From contig NZ_JAHFVL010000001.1 in the NCBI RefSeq assembly GCF_018599185.1, forward strand, positions 2,108,001 through 2,172,000: 64,000 nucleotides of DNA. The letters are read 5' to 3'. Numbering within the stretch: position 1 is the stretch's first letter; every line of letters starts with the position of its first letter. Of this stretch, positions 34,712-41,799 are shown one piece after another. The position numbers and the translations under genes were made by a program. This stretch comes from Rhodanobacter sp. LX-99 (GTDB taxonomy: Bacteria; Pseudomonadota; Gammaproteobacteria; Xanthomonadales; Rhodanobacteraceae). Under the pieces are notes generated by a model. That model made no database searches. It was not told the origin of the DNA and saw nothing but the letters and a program-made list of their open reading frames with translations.

Positions 34712-35572
34712 ATGGCCGGTAAATTTGCACGCAGTTGGGCGTTGTTGAAGGCGAGCGCGGCGGTGCTGCGTTCGGACAAGTCGTTGCTGGTGTTTCCGTT
34801 GCTCTCGGGGCTGTGCACGCTGCTGGTGGCGGCGAGTTTCCTGATCCCGGTCGGCGTGATGGTGATCGGCAACCAGCACGCCGGCGAGCAGTTCGAGCAG
34901 GGCATGTCCGCGGGTGTCTACCTGCTGATGTTCGGCTTCTACTTGGTGCAGTACTTCGTGATCATCTTTTTCCAGACCGCGCTGACCGGCGTGGCGCTGA
35001 TGCACCTGCGCGGCGAGCCGACCAGCGTAGGCACCGGCTTCGCGCTGGCCCGCGCGAAGCTGCCGCAGATCCTCGGCTACGCGCTGATTGCCGCCACTGT
35101 CGGCCTGCTGCTGCGGATGATCCAGGAGCGCCTCGGCCTGATCGGCCGGCTGGTGGTCGGCTTCATCGGCCTGGCCTGGACCGTGGCCACCTTCCTGGTG
35201 GTGCCGATCCTGGCCAGCCAGGACGTGGGCCCGGTCGACGCGGTCAAGCGCAGCGTGGAGCTGCTCAGGCGCAGCTGGGGCGAGAACCTGATCGGCAACG
35301 GCGGCATCGGCGTGGTGTTCGGCCTGCTGATGGTGCTGGCGGTGCTGCTCGGCGCGGTCCTGATCGGCGGCGCGGTCGCGTTGCAGTCGGCCGTGGCGAT
35401 CGTGCTGGCGGTGGCCGTGGTGGTGCTCGGGCTGACCCTGCTCGGCCTGGTCCAGGCGTCGCTGCAGGGCATTTACTCGGCCGCGCTGTACCGCTACGCG
35501 GAAGCGGGCGAGGCCAGCGTCGGCTTCGACCAGGCGCTGCTGCAGCAGGCCTTCGCGCCGAAGAAGAAATAG
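34712..35572 (+). CDS. DUF6159-like polytopic membrane protein
   Basis: A 286-residue membrane protein with about six hydrophobic helices (near 27-50, 62-88, 110-130, 140-165, 195-222 and 225-250) and a short basic C-terminus (FAPKKK). Motifs include FARSWALLKASAAVLRSDKSLLVFPLLSG and AVKRSVELLRRSWGENLIGNGGIG, both characteristic of the uncharacterised DUF6159 family. AGGGAGA lies seven bases before ATG 34712. Function unknown; it is separated from folK by 70 bp and may have its own promoter. Confidence 0.75.
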   Translation: MAGKFARSWALLKASAAVLRSDKSLLVFPLLSGLCTLLVAASFLIPVGVMVIGNQHAGEQFEQGMSAGVYLLMFGFYLVQYFVIIFFQTALTGVALMHLRGEPTSVGTGFALARAKLPQILGYALIAATVGLLLRMIQERLGLIGRLVVGFIGLAWTVATFLVVPILASQDVGPVDAVKRSVELLRRSWGENLIGNGGIGVVFGLLMVLAVLLGAVLIGGAVALQSAVAIVLAVAVVVLGLTLLGLVQASLQGIYSAALYRYAEAGEASVGFDQALLQQAFAPKKK

Positions 35573-35588
35573 CCGCGAGCCGCGAAAC

Positions 35589-36335
35589 TCACACCGACAA
35601 CGTGCGTCCGCCGTCCACGCGAATGATTTGCCCGGTGACATACGGCGCATCGCGCAGCAGCCACAGCACCGCGCCGGCGACATCCTCGGGCGTACCGGCA
35701 TGCTGCAGCGGCGTGCGCGCCAGCATCGTCTGCTGGTCGGCGTACGGCTTGCCGTCGCTGGGCCACAGCACGGCGCCGGGCGCCACGCCGTTGACGCGGA
35801 TCTCCGGGCCCAGCTCCAGCGCCAGCGAGCGGGTCATCGCGGCCAGCGCGGCTTTCGCCATGCAGTACAGCGGGTGCTCCGCCAGCGGCCGCTCGGCGTA
35901 GATGTCGACCATGTTGACGATGCCGCCGCGCGCTTCGCGCAGCGCCGGGATCGCCGCCTGGCTGAGGAAGAACGGCGCCTGCGCGTTGGAGGCGAACAAC
36001 GCGTCCCACTGCTGCGGCGTCGCCGTGCCCAGCGGCGTGGGGAAGAACGCCGAGGCGTTGTTGACCAGCGCGTCGAGCCGGCCGTAGTGCGCCAGTAGCT
36101 GTTCGATCATCGCCGGCAAGGCGGGCAGGTCGGCCAGTTCGGCCTGCAGCAGCAAGGTGCTGCCGCGGCGTTGCCGTTCCAGTTCGTCGGCCAGCGCACG
36201 GGCGTCGTCGGCGGAATGGCGGTAGTGCAGCGCCAGGTCGTAGCCGGCCGCGTGCAGCGCGCGCGCGGTTACCGCGCCGACGCGACGGCCGGCGCCGGTG
36301 ATCAGCGCGACGGGGCGATCATGGCGTGGCGGCAT
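35589..36335 (-). CDS. Pteridine reductase (PTR1/FolM-like short-chain dehydrogenase)
   Basis: A 248-residue SDR. The cofactor loop is TGAGRRVG, the Arg-containing version used by NADPH-dependent pteridine reductases; NNASAFF follows, and the catalytic set is Asp-Tyr-Lys (VDIYAERP... YCMAKAAL), with Asp in place of the usual SDR Ser, as in PTR1 and FolM. It likely reduces dihydropterins or dihydrofolate to tetrahydro forms; the nearby folB-folK pair supports a pterin role. It is transcribed toward DUF6159 (convergent, 16 bp apart). Confidence 0.87.
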   Translation of the reverse strand: MPPRHDRPVALITGAGRRVGAVTARALHAAGYDLALHYRHSADDARALADELERQRRGSTLLLQAELADLPALPAMIEQLLAHYGRLDALVNNASAFFPTPLGTATPQQWDALFASNAQAPFFLSQAAIPALREARGGIVNMVDIYAERPLAEHPLYCMAKAALAAMTRSLALELGPEIRVNGVAPGAVLWPSDGKPYADQQTMLARTPLQHAGTPEDVAGAVLWLLRDAPYVTGQIIRVDGGRTLSV

Positions 36336-36405
36336 GGGGCGACTCCGGCGGATATTCAGGTTCCAGCTTGCCGCAAAGCCCGCGTCGCGTCATCCGGCGC
36401 AACGC

Positions 36406-37158
36406 TCAGTCGGCGCCGGGTTTGCGTGGCTTCTTGTTGGCGGCCTTGCGTGCGGTACGGGCCACCTTGCGGGCGGCGCCGGCCACGGCCTTGTCGACCA
36501 GGCTGTCCACTACACGGCGGCGGGGCTTTGCTTTCGGCGTATCGGCATCGTTGCCCTCGAGCGCGACCTCGCCCTCGAACATGTCGATCGCGGTGCCGGC
36601 GACCTGCCCGGTGTCGTAGTACGCGTAGGCGCCCACGCCGAGTGCGCCGATCACCGGCAACCAGCGCGAGACGCCCTTGCTGAGCGTGCGCCGGGTCAGC
36701 TTGACGCCGACCTGTTTCGCCACGCGCTGGGCCACGCCGTAGGACATGCGCCGGAACACCAGCCGGTCGCCCATGCGCACCACCAGGTCGCGGAATGCCT
36801 GCGCCGCGGTATGGCGGAACAGGCACCACATCATCTGCTCGCGCCCCAGCGTGGCGTGGCGGCCGTAGGCGGCGGCGATGTCGCTGACCATTTGCGCCTG
36901 GATCTTCCAGATAGCGATCAGCTCCGGCAGCAGGGTCAGCCAGCCCAGCGGTCCCGGCGGCAGCGCGAGCGAGCCGGCGGTGAGCGCGGCGCGCTGGGCA
37001 GCGCGGTTGGCCAGCCGGCGTGCCTCGCCGGCGGGGTCCTGGCTGTTGCCGACCTTGCTGTCGGGCACCTGGCTGACGAAATCCAGGATCGCCTCGGTGA
37101 TCCGGCCATGCTCGACCGGTGCGATGACGGCGGGTACCTGCTGGCTGGACTGGGTCAT
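36406..37158 (-). CDS. EcsC-family protein
   Basis: A 250-residue protein with the EcsC-like core: LANRAAQRAALTAGSLALPPGPLGWLTLLPELIAIWKIQAQMVSDIAAAYG region, MMWCLFRHTAAQAFRDL, and VKLTRRTLSKGVSRWLPVIGALGVGAYAYYDTGQVAGTA, the last a hydrophobic helix-hairpin. The C-terminal ~45 residues are strongly basic (RRRVVDSLVDKAVAGAARKVARTARKAANKKPRKPG), suggesting contact with membranes or nucleic acid. EcsC function is not defined biochemically. It is 70 bp upstream of the pteridine reductase gene on the same strand. Confidence 0.72.
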   Translation of the reverse strand: MTQSSQQVPAVIAPVEHGRITEAILDFVSQVPDSKVGNSQDPAGEARRLANRAAQRAALTAGSLALPPGPLGWLTLLPELIAIWKIQAQMVSDIAAAYGRHATLGREQMMWCLFRHTAAQAFRDLVVRMGDRLVFRRMSYGVAQRVAKQVGVKLTRRTLSKGVSRWLPVIGALGVGAYAYYDTGQVAGTAIDMFEGEVALEGNDADTPKAKPRRRVVDSLVDKAVAGAARKVARTARKAANKKPRKPGAD

Positions 37159-37293
37159 GCGTGGCTCGGTGGAATGTATCGGGTGCCGGACGCGGCCTGT
37201 GTCCTTGCAGTCTAGAGCTGCCGCATGAAGCGGGGATCAACGGTTTCGCCGTCGGGCATGACTTCTGGCGCAGGCGTGACGGAAAACTTTTCG

Positions 37294-37311
37294 GTAATGT
37301 TATAACATTAC
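37294..37311. promoter_or_regulatory. Zur-box-like perfect palindrome
   Basis: gtaatgttataacattac is an 18-bp perfect palindrome placed 38 bp before the TonB-receptor start. It has the ATGTTATAACAT core of proteobacterial Zur operators and does not resemble a Fur box (no GATAAT-type repeats). Position over or just after the promoter fits repression by zinc-loaded Zur. Assignment by motif memory; Zur itself is not in the window. Confidence 0.65.
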
Positions 37312-37314
37312 AGA

Positions 37315-37353
37315 ATGAGAACCTCCTTCCACTCCTGCTGGAACTGCCGATGA
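37315..37353 (+). CDS. Possible 12-codon leader peptide overlapping the receptor start
   Basis: ATG 37315 begins a 12-residue frame (MRTSFHSCWNCR) that ends at TGA 37351-37353, overlapping the receptor ATG as ATGA. It begins only 3 bp after the palindrome and contains His and a CxxC pair. There is no clear ribosome-binding site, so translation is uncertain; if translated it would couple to, or regulate, receptor translation. Confidence 0.3.
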   Translation: MRTSFHSCWNCR

Positions 37354-39524
37354 AACCTTCCCTGCTCGCCTTGAGCCTTGCCGTTGCCCTGGGTACGACC
37401 GCCGTCCACGCCACCGACACGCCGCTGGCGCCGAATGCCGCCGCCACGAACGGGGACGATCCGACCGACGGCGGCAGCCGCAACAAGCAGCCGGCCAGGG
37501 TGCAGGACCTGGGTGCGGTCTCGGTCTCGGCCGCACTGGACCAGGCGCGCAATGCGCTGTCGCCGGATACCGGCAGCAGCCAGTACGTGATCGACCACAA
37601 GGCGATCGCGCAGCTGCCGCTGGGCGCCTCCACGCCGATGAACCAGGTGCTGCTGCAGGCGCCCGGCGTGGTACAGGATTCCTACGGCGGCCTGCACGTG
37701 CGCGGCGACCACGCGAACCTGCAGTACCGCATCAACGGCGTGATCATTCCCGAGTCGATCGGCGGCTTCGGCCAGAGCCTCGATGCGCGCACGATCGACA
37801 ACGTGAAGCTGCTCGACGGCGCGTTGCCGGCGCAGTACGGCCTGCGCACGGCGGCGGTGGTCGACATCACCACGAAGAGCGGCCATGACCTCGGCAACGG
37901 CGGCAGCGTCGGCATCACCGGCGGCAGCAACGGTACGCTCAATCCGAACGCGTCGGCCTGGGGCAGCAACGATCGCTGGAGCTGGTTCTTCACCGGCAAC
38001 TACATGGAAAACGATGCCGGCATCGAAAATCCCACGCCGAGCAGGAAGCCGATCCACGACCACACCAACCAGGTGAAGGGCTTCGGCGACATCAGCTACC
38101 TGATCGACAACGACACCCGCCTGAGCTTCCTGTTCGGCGTCGCCAACAACCGCTTCCAGATCCCGAACAACCCGAACCAGACGCCGCAATTCGGCTATCT
38201 CGATACGGTCGACTTCAACTCCGCCAACCTCGACGAACGCCAGCGCGAGAACACCCGCTTCGGCGTGCTGGCGCTGCAGGGCAAGCTGGGCGCGACCGAC
38301 TACCAGGTGTCGGTGGGCCAGCGCTACAGCCGCCTCGCCTATGCGCCGGACCGGATCGGCGAGCTGATGTTCAACGGCGTCGCCTCCGACGTCACCCGCA
38401 GCAATCGCGCCAGCACCTTGCAGGCCGACTTCGCCATGCCGCTGGGCGACCGCCACACGCTGCGCTACGGTGTCTACGGCAGCTTCGAGCGCGCGGTCAG
38501 CGGCAACGACGCGTGGGTATTCCCGGCCGACGCCGACGGCAACCAGGCCAGCACCACGCCGATCAACATCCTCGACAACAGCCGCCTCACCGCAAAGACC
38601 TGGTCCGCCTACGTGCAGGACGAATGGAGCATCGGCGACACGTGGACGCTGAACTACGGCCTGCGCGGCGACCGCTACCAGCTGGTGCGCGCAGAAAGCC
38701 AGCTGAGCCCGCGCCTGGGCCTGGTCTGGCAGGCCACCGGCAGCACCACCGTGCACGCCGGCTACTCGCGCTACTTCACCCCGCCGGCGACCGAGATGAT
38801 CGCCAGCAGCAACATCGCCAAGTTCGACGGCACCACCAACGCCGTGTCGGACATGGGCAACAACACGCCGCTGGCCGAGCGTTCGGACTATTTCGACGTC
38901 GGCGTCTCGCAGAACCTCGGCTCGGCCTGGACCGTCGGCGTGGACGCGTACTACCGCAAGGTGCAGCGCCTGCAGGACGAGGGCCAGTTCGGCTCCGCCC
39001 TGGTCTACTCCACCTTCAACTACGCCGCGGGCCGGGTGAAGGGCCTGGAGTTCACCGTCAACTACGAGCAGGGGCCGCTGTCCGCCTACTTCAACGCGTC
39101 GCTCGGCAAGGCGATCGGCAAGCGCATCATCACCAGCCAGTACAATTTCGCGCCGGACGACCTGGCCTACGTCGACAACCACTGGATCTTCCTCGACCAC
39201 GACCAGAAACTGACCTCGTCCGGCGGCATCAACTACGCCTTGAACGACAGCACCCGGGTCGGCGCCGACTACCTGTTCGGCAGCGGCCTGCGCAAGGACG
39301 GCGACGTGCCGAACGGCGCCTCGCTGCCGGCGTACTTCCAGTTGAACCTCAACCTGTCGCACGACTTCGCGTTCGAACGCCTCGGCAAGCTGCACACCCA
39401 GCTGGCCGTGCTCAACGTGCTGGACCGCACCTACGAGCTGCGCGACGGCAGCGGCATCGGCGTCGGCGCGCCGCAGTTCGGCCCGCGCCGCGGCGTGTAC
39501 CTGAGCGTGCAGAAGGATTTCTGA
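37350..39524 (+). CDS. TonB-dependent outer-membrane receptor, probably zinc-regulated
   Basis: A 724-residue TonB-dependent receptor. Signal peptide MKPSLLALSLAVALGTTAVHA; plug domain from about 60 to 190 (YVIDHKAIAQLPLGASTPMNQVLLQAPGV, LHVRGDHANLQYRINGV, VKLLDGALPAQYGLRTAAVVDI); then a 22-strand barrel ending in the terminal Phe strand GVYLSVQKDF. No N-terminal signalling domain. The Zur-box-like operator upstream points to zinc or a zinc carrier as ligand, analogous to ZnuD, but the loops are not markedly His-rich. ATG 37350 gives a normal signal peptide; the longer open frame from 37161 has none. DUF2938 follows 52 bp downstream. Confidence 0.9.
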   Translation: MKPSLLALSLAVALGTTAVHATDTPLAPNAAATNGDDPTDGGSRNKQPARVQDLGAVSVSAALDQARNALSPDTGSSQYVIDHKAIAQLPLGASTPMNQVLLQAPGVVQDSYGGLHVRGDHANLQYRINGVIIPESIGGFGQSLDARTIDNVKLLDGALPAQYGLRTAAVVDITTKSGHDLGNGGSVGITGGSNGTLNPNASAWGSNDRWSWFFTGNYMENDAGIENPTPSRKPIHDHTNQVKGFGDISYLIDNDTRLSFLFGVANNRFQIPNNPNQTPQFGYLDTVDFNSANLDERQRENTRFGVLALQGKLGATDYQVSVGQRYSRLAYAPDRIGELMFNGVASDVTRSNRASTLQADFAMPLGDRHTLRYGVYGSFERAVSGNDAWVFPADADGNQASTTPINILDNSRLTAKTWSAYVQDEWSIGDTWTLNYGLRGDRYQLVRAESQLSPRLGLVWQATGSTTVHAGYSRYFTPPATEMIASSNIAKFDGTTNAVSDMGNNTPLAERSDYFDVGVSQNLGSAWTVGVDAYYRKVQRLQDEGQFGSALVYSTFNYAAGRVKGLEFTVNYEQGPLSAYFNASLGKAIGKRIITSQYNFAPDDLAYVDNHWIFLDHDQKLTSSGGINYALNDSTRVGADYLFGSGLRKDGDVPNGASLPAYFQLNLNLSHDFAFERLGKLHTQLAVLNVLDRTYELRDGSGIGVGAPQFGPRRGVYLSVQKDF

Positions 39525-39576
39525 GCCTGATGACCGGCGAGGGCCGGGCTTCCCCATGAAGATGGAGTAGCGATGC

Positions 39577-40080
39577 ATGTCCGAGGGATGGGAACTGGCC
39601 GCACGCGTCGTGTTGATCGGTAGCGGCGCCACGCTCGCGACCGACCTGTGGGCGCGCCTGCTGAAGTACGCGTTCGGCGTCCCGCTGCCGGACTGGCGCA
39701 TGGTGGGCCGCTGGCTCGGTCACATGCCGGCTGGCCACTTCGTGTATAGGGGCATGGCCCGGGCCGCGCCGGTACGTGGCGAACGGGCTGTGGGCTGGGT
39801 CGCCCATTACGTGATCGGCATCGTTTTCGCGGCCATGCTGATCGCCATCGCGGGAGTCGCGTGGGCACGACAACCGACACCGGTGCCGGCGCTGCTGCTC
39901 GGATTGTCCACGGTGGCCTTTCCGTTCCTGCTGATGCAGCCCTGCATGGGCGCCGGGTTTGCCGCTTCGAACACGCCGTCGCCGAACCAAGCGCGCTTGC
40001 GCAGCGTGCTGAACCATGCCGTTTTCGGCGCGGGACTCTACGTCGCCGGGCTGCTCGTGGCGCGGTGGATGCCCGGCTGA
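39577..40080 (+). CDS. DUF2938 membrane protein
   Basis: A 167-residue membrane protein with four hydrophobic segments (about 8-28, 70-95, 98-122 and 140-162). Motifs SGATLATDLWARLLKYAFGVPLPDWRMVGRWLGHMPAGHF and PSPNQARLRSVLNHAVFGAGLYVAG identify the DUF2938 family. Function is unknown; its position after a metal-regulated receptor suggests a related membrane role. GGAG (39564-39567) precedes ATG 39577; ATG 39573 is in another frame. Confidence 0.8.
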   Translation: MSEGWELAARVVLIGSGATLATDLWARLLKYAFGVPLPDWRMVGRWLGHMPAGHFVYRGMARAAPVRGERAVGWVAHYVIGIVFAAMLIAIAGVAWARQPTPVPALLLGLSTVAFPFLLMQPCMGAGFAASNTPSPNQARLRSVLNHAVFGAGLYVAGLLVARWMPG

Positions 40081-40186
40081 GCTGTCGGCGTCGGCTGCGA
40101 TGGCAGGCATTTCGCGCCGCTCCCGTCCGGGCCTGCTGGCGAGGGCATCCGCTATGCTTGCCGCGTTTCGATGATCGGCAACCGCC

Positions 40187-41380
40187 ATGCCCTCCCGCCT
40201 CCCCGAACCCAGCGCCGACGAGCGCGCCCATTCCGACCGCCTGCTGCAGCTGCTGCGCGAACAGATCGCTTCGCATGGGCCGATGCCGTTCTCGCAGTAC
40301 ATGGAGCGCTGTCTGTACGCGCCGGGGCTGGGCTACTACAGCGCCGGCCGCACCAAGTTCGGCGCGGCCGGCGACTTCGTCACCGCGCCGGAGCTGGGTG
40401 GCCTGTTCGCCGGCTGCGTGGTGAATGCGGTGCAGCCGGTGCTGGCGATGCTCGGCGACGAGGCGGACTTCCTTGAATTGGGCGGCGGCAGCGGCGCCTT
40501 CGCCGAGGCGGCGCTGAACGCGCTGGCGGCCAGCGGCACGCTGCCGCGGCGGTATCTGATCCTGGAACCCAGCGCCGACCTGCGCGAGCGCCAGCGCGAA
40601 CGCCTGCATGCAAACCTGCCGGCGGAACTCAACGCCCGCGTGCAGTGGCTGGATCGTCCGCCCGAGCACGACTGGCGCGGCGTGCTGTTCGCCAACGAAG
40701 TGATCGACGCACTGCCGGCCACGCGCTTTGCGATGCGCCAGGGCGAGGTGTACGAGGAACACGTGGCGCTCGACGGCGAAGGCCGCCTGATGCGCGTCGA
40801 CCGCCCGGCCGATGCGCTGGTGTCCGCCGCCGTGCGCCATGTCGAGCGCGACCTCGGCGTCGACTTCGTCGATGGCTACCGCTCGGAGATCCTGCCGCAG
40901 CTGCCGTACTGGATCCAGGCGGTCGCCGGTACGCTGGTCGCCGGGCTGATGCTGTTCGTCGACTACGGCTACGTGCGCCGCGAGTTCTACCTGCCCGAGC
41001 GCGACGACGGCACCTTGATGGCGCATTACCGCCACCACGCGCACAGCGACCCGCTGTACCTGCCGGGCATGAACGACCTCACCGCCTCGGTCGACTTCAC
41101 CGCGCTGGCCGAGGCCGGCAACAGCGCCGGCTTCGGCGTGGCGGGCTACCTGCCGCAGGCGCAGTTCCTGATCGGCGCGGGACTGCAGGACGTGTTCGAG
41201 CGCGAGCACGCGGCGATCGCCGACGAGCATGGCCGCTACCGGCTGGCGCAGCAGGCGAAGCGGCTGATGCTGCCCGAGCAGATGGGCGAACGCTTCCAGG
41301 CGATGCTGCTGGTGTGCGGCCTCGAGGCGCTGCCGCTGCCGGCCGAGCTGCTCGCCGCCGACCAGGGAGAGCGGCTTTGA
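40187..41380 (+). CDS. MidA/NDUFAF7-family SAM-dependent methyltransferase
   Basis: A 397-residue protein of COG1565. Signatures in order: PMPFSQYMERCLYAPGLGYYSAGRTKFGAAGDFVTAPELGGLF (family N-terminus), motif I FLELGGGSGAFAEA, ILEPSADLRERQ, VLFANEVIDALPATRF, and LFVDYGYVRREFY. The mitochondrial homologue NDUFAF7 dimethylates an arginine of a complex I subunit; whether the bacterial member does the same to NuoD/NuoCD is inference. The downstream VanZ-like gene overlaps its stop. Confidence 0.9.
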   Translation: MPSRLPEPSADERAHSDRLLQLLREQIASHGPMPFSQYMERCLYAPGLGYYSAGRTKFGAAGDFVTAPELGGLFAGCVVNAVQPVLAMLGDEADFLELGGGSGAFAEAALNALAASGTLPRRYLILEPSADLRERQRERLHANLPAELNARVQWLDRPPEHDWRGVLFANEVIDALPATRFAMRQGEVYEEHVALDGEGRLMRVDRPADALVSAAVRHVERDLGVDFVDGYRSEILPQLPYWIQAVAGTLVAGLMLFVDYGYVRREFYLPERDDGTLMAHYRHHAHSDPLYLPGMNDLTASVDFTALAEAGNSAGFGVAGYLPQAQFLIGAGLQDVFEREHAAIADEHGRYRLAQQAKRLMLPEQMGERFQAMLLVCGLEALPLPAELLAADQGERL

Positions 41381-41799
41381 CTGAGCGCGAGACGGTTCGG
41401 ACGTCCGGACGGCTGCGCTGGCATCGCGCCTGGGTCGCGCTGGGTAGCACGATCATGCTGTGGGTGCTGTGGATGGCGCTGCGCCCGGACCCCGGCGTCA
41501 CGCTGGATGTCCCGTACGGCGACAAGCTGCTGCACGCCACCACCTTCACCTGCCTGATGGGCTGGTGGGGCAACGTCTATCGCGAGCGCCGTGCGCGCGG
41601 CTGGGCCGCGCTGGGCTGTCTGGCTTTCGGCGTCTTCATCGAGTTCGCGCAGTGGCTGGACCCGCCGCGCGACGCCGACGCGCTGGACGTGCTCGCCGAT
41701 GGCGTCGGCATCGTCATCGCGCTGTTGCTGCTGCGCACATCGCTCGCCAGCGTGCTGGCGAGCGTGGAAGCGCGCTCAGTGCGCCGGCGCGGGGGCTGA
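41377..41799 (+). CDS. VanZ-like membrane protein
   Basis: A 140-residue protein read from TTG 41377, which overlaps the methyltransferase stop (TTGA) and follows GGGAGAG (41366-41372). Three to four helices and the VanZ pattern: LRPDPGVTLDVPYGDKLLHATTFTCLMGWWG, GCLAFGVFIEFAQWLDPPRDADALDVLADGVGIVIALLLL, where the DKxxH and E/D residues are conserved. Probably a small integral membrane protein of unknown role; the vancomycin connection of VanZ is not implied. Its last 24 bases overlap the convergent LTA-synthase-like gene. Confidence 0.8.
   Translation: MTERETVRTSGRLRWHRAWVALGSTIMLWVLWMALRPDPGVTLDVPYGDKLLHATTFTCLMGWWGNVYRERRARGWAALGCLAFGVFIEFAQWLDPPRDADALDVLADGVGIVIALLLLRTSLASVLASVEARSVRRRGG

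Noticed and set aside
37281..37311. Fur operator in front of the TonB receptor
   Set aside because: The palindrome has a central TTATAA and ATGTTATAACAT, unlike the GATAATGAT repeats of Fur boxes; Zur-type fits better.
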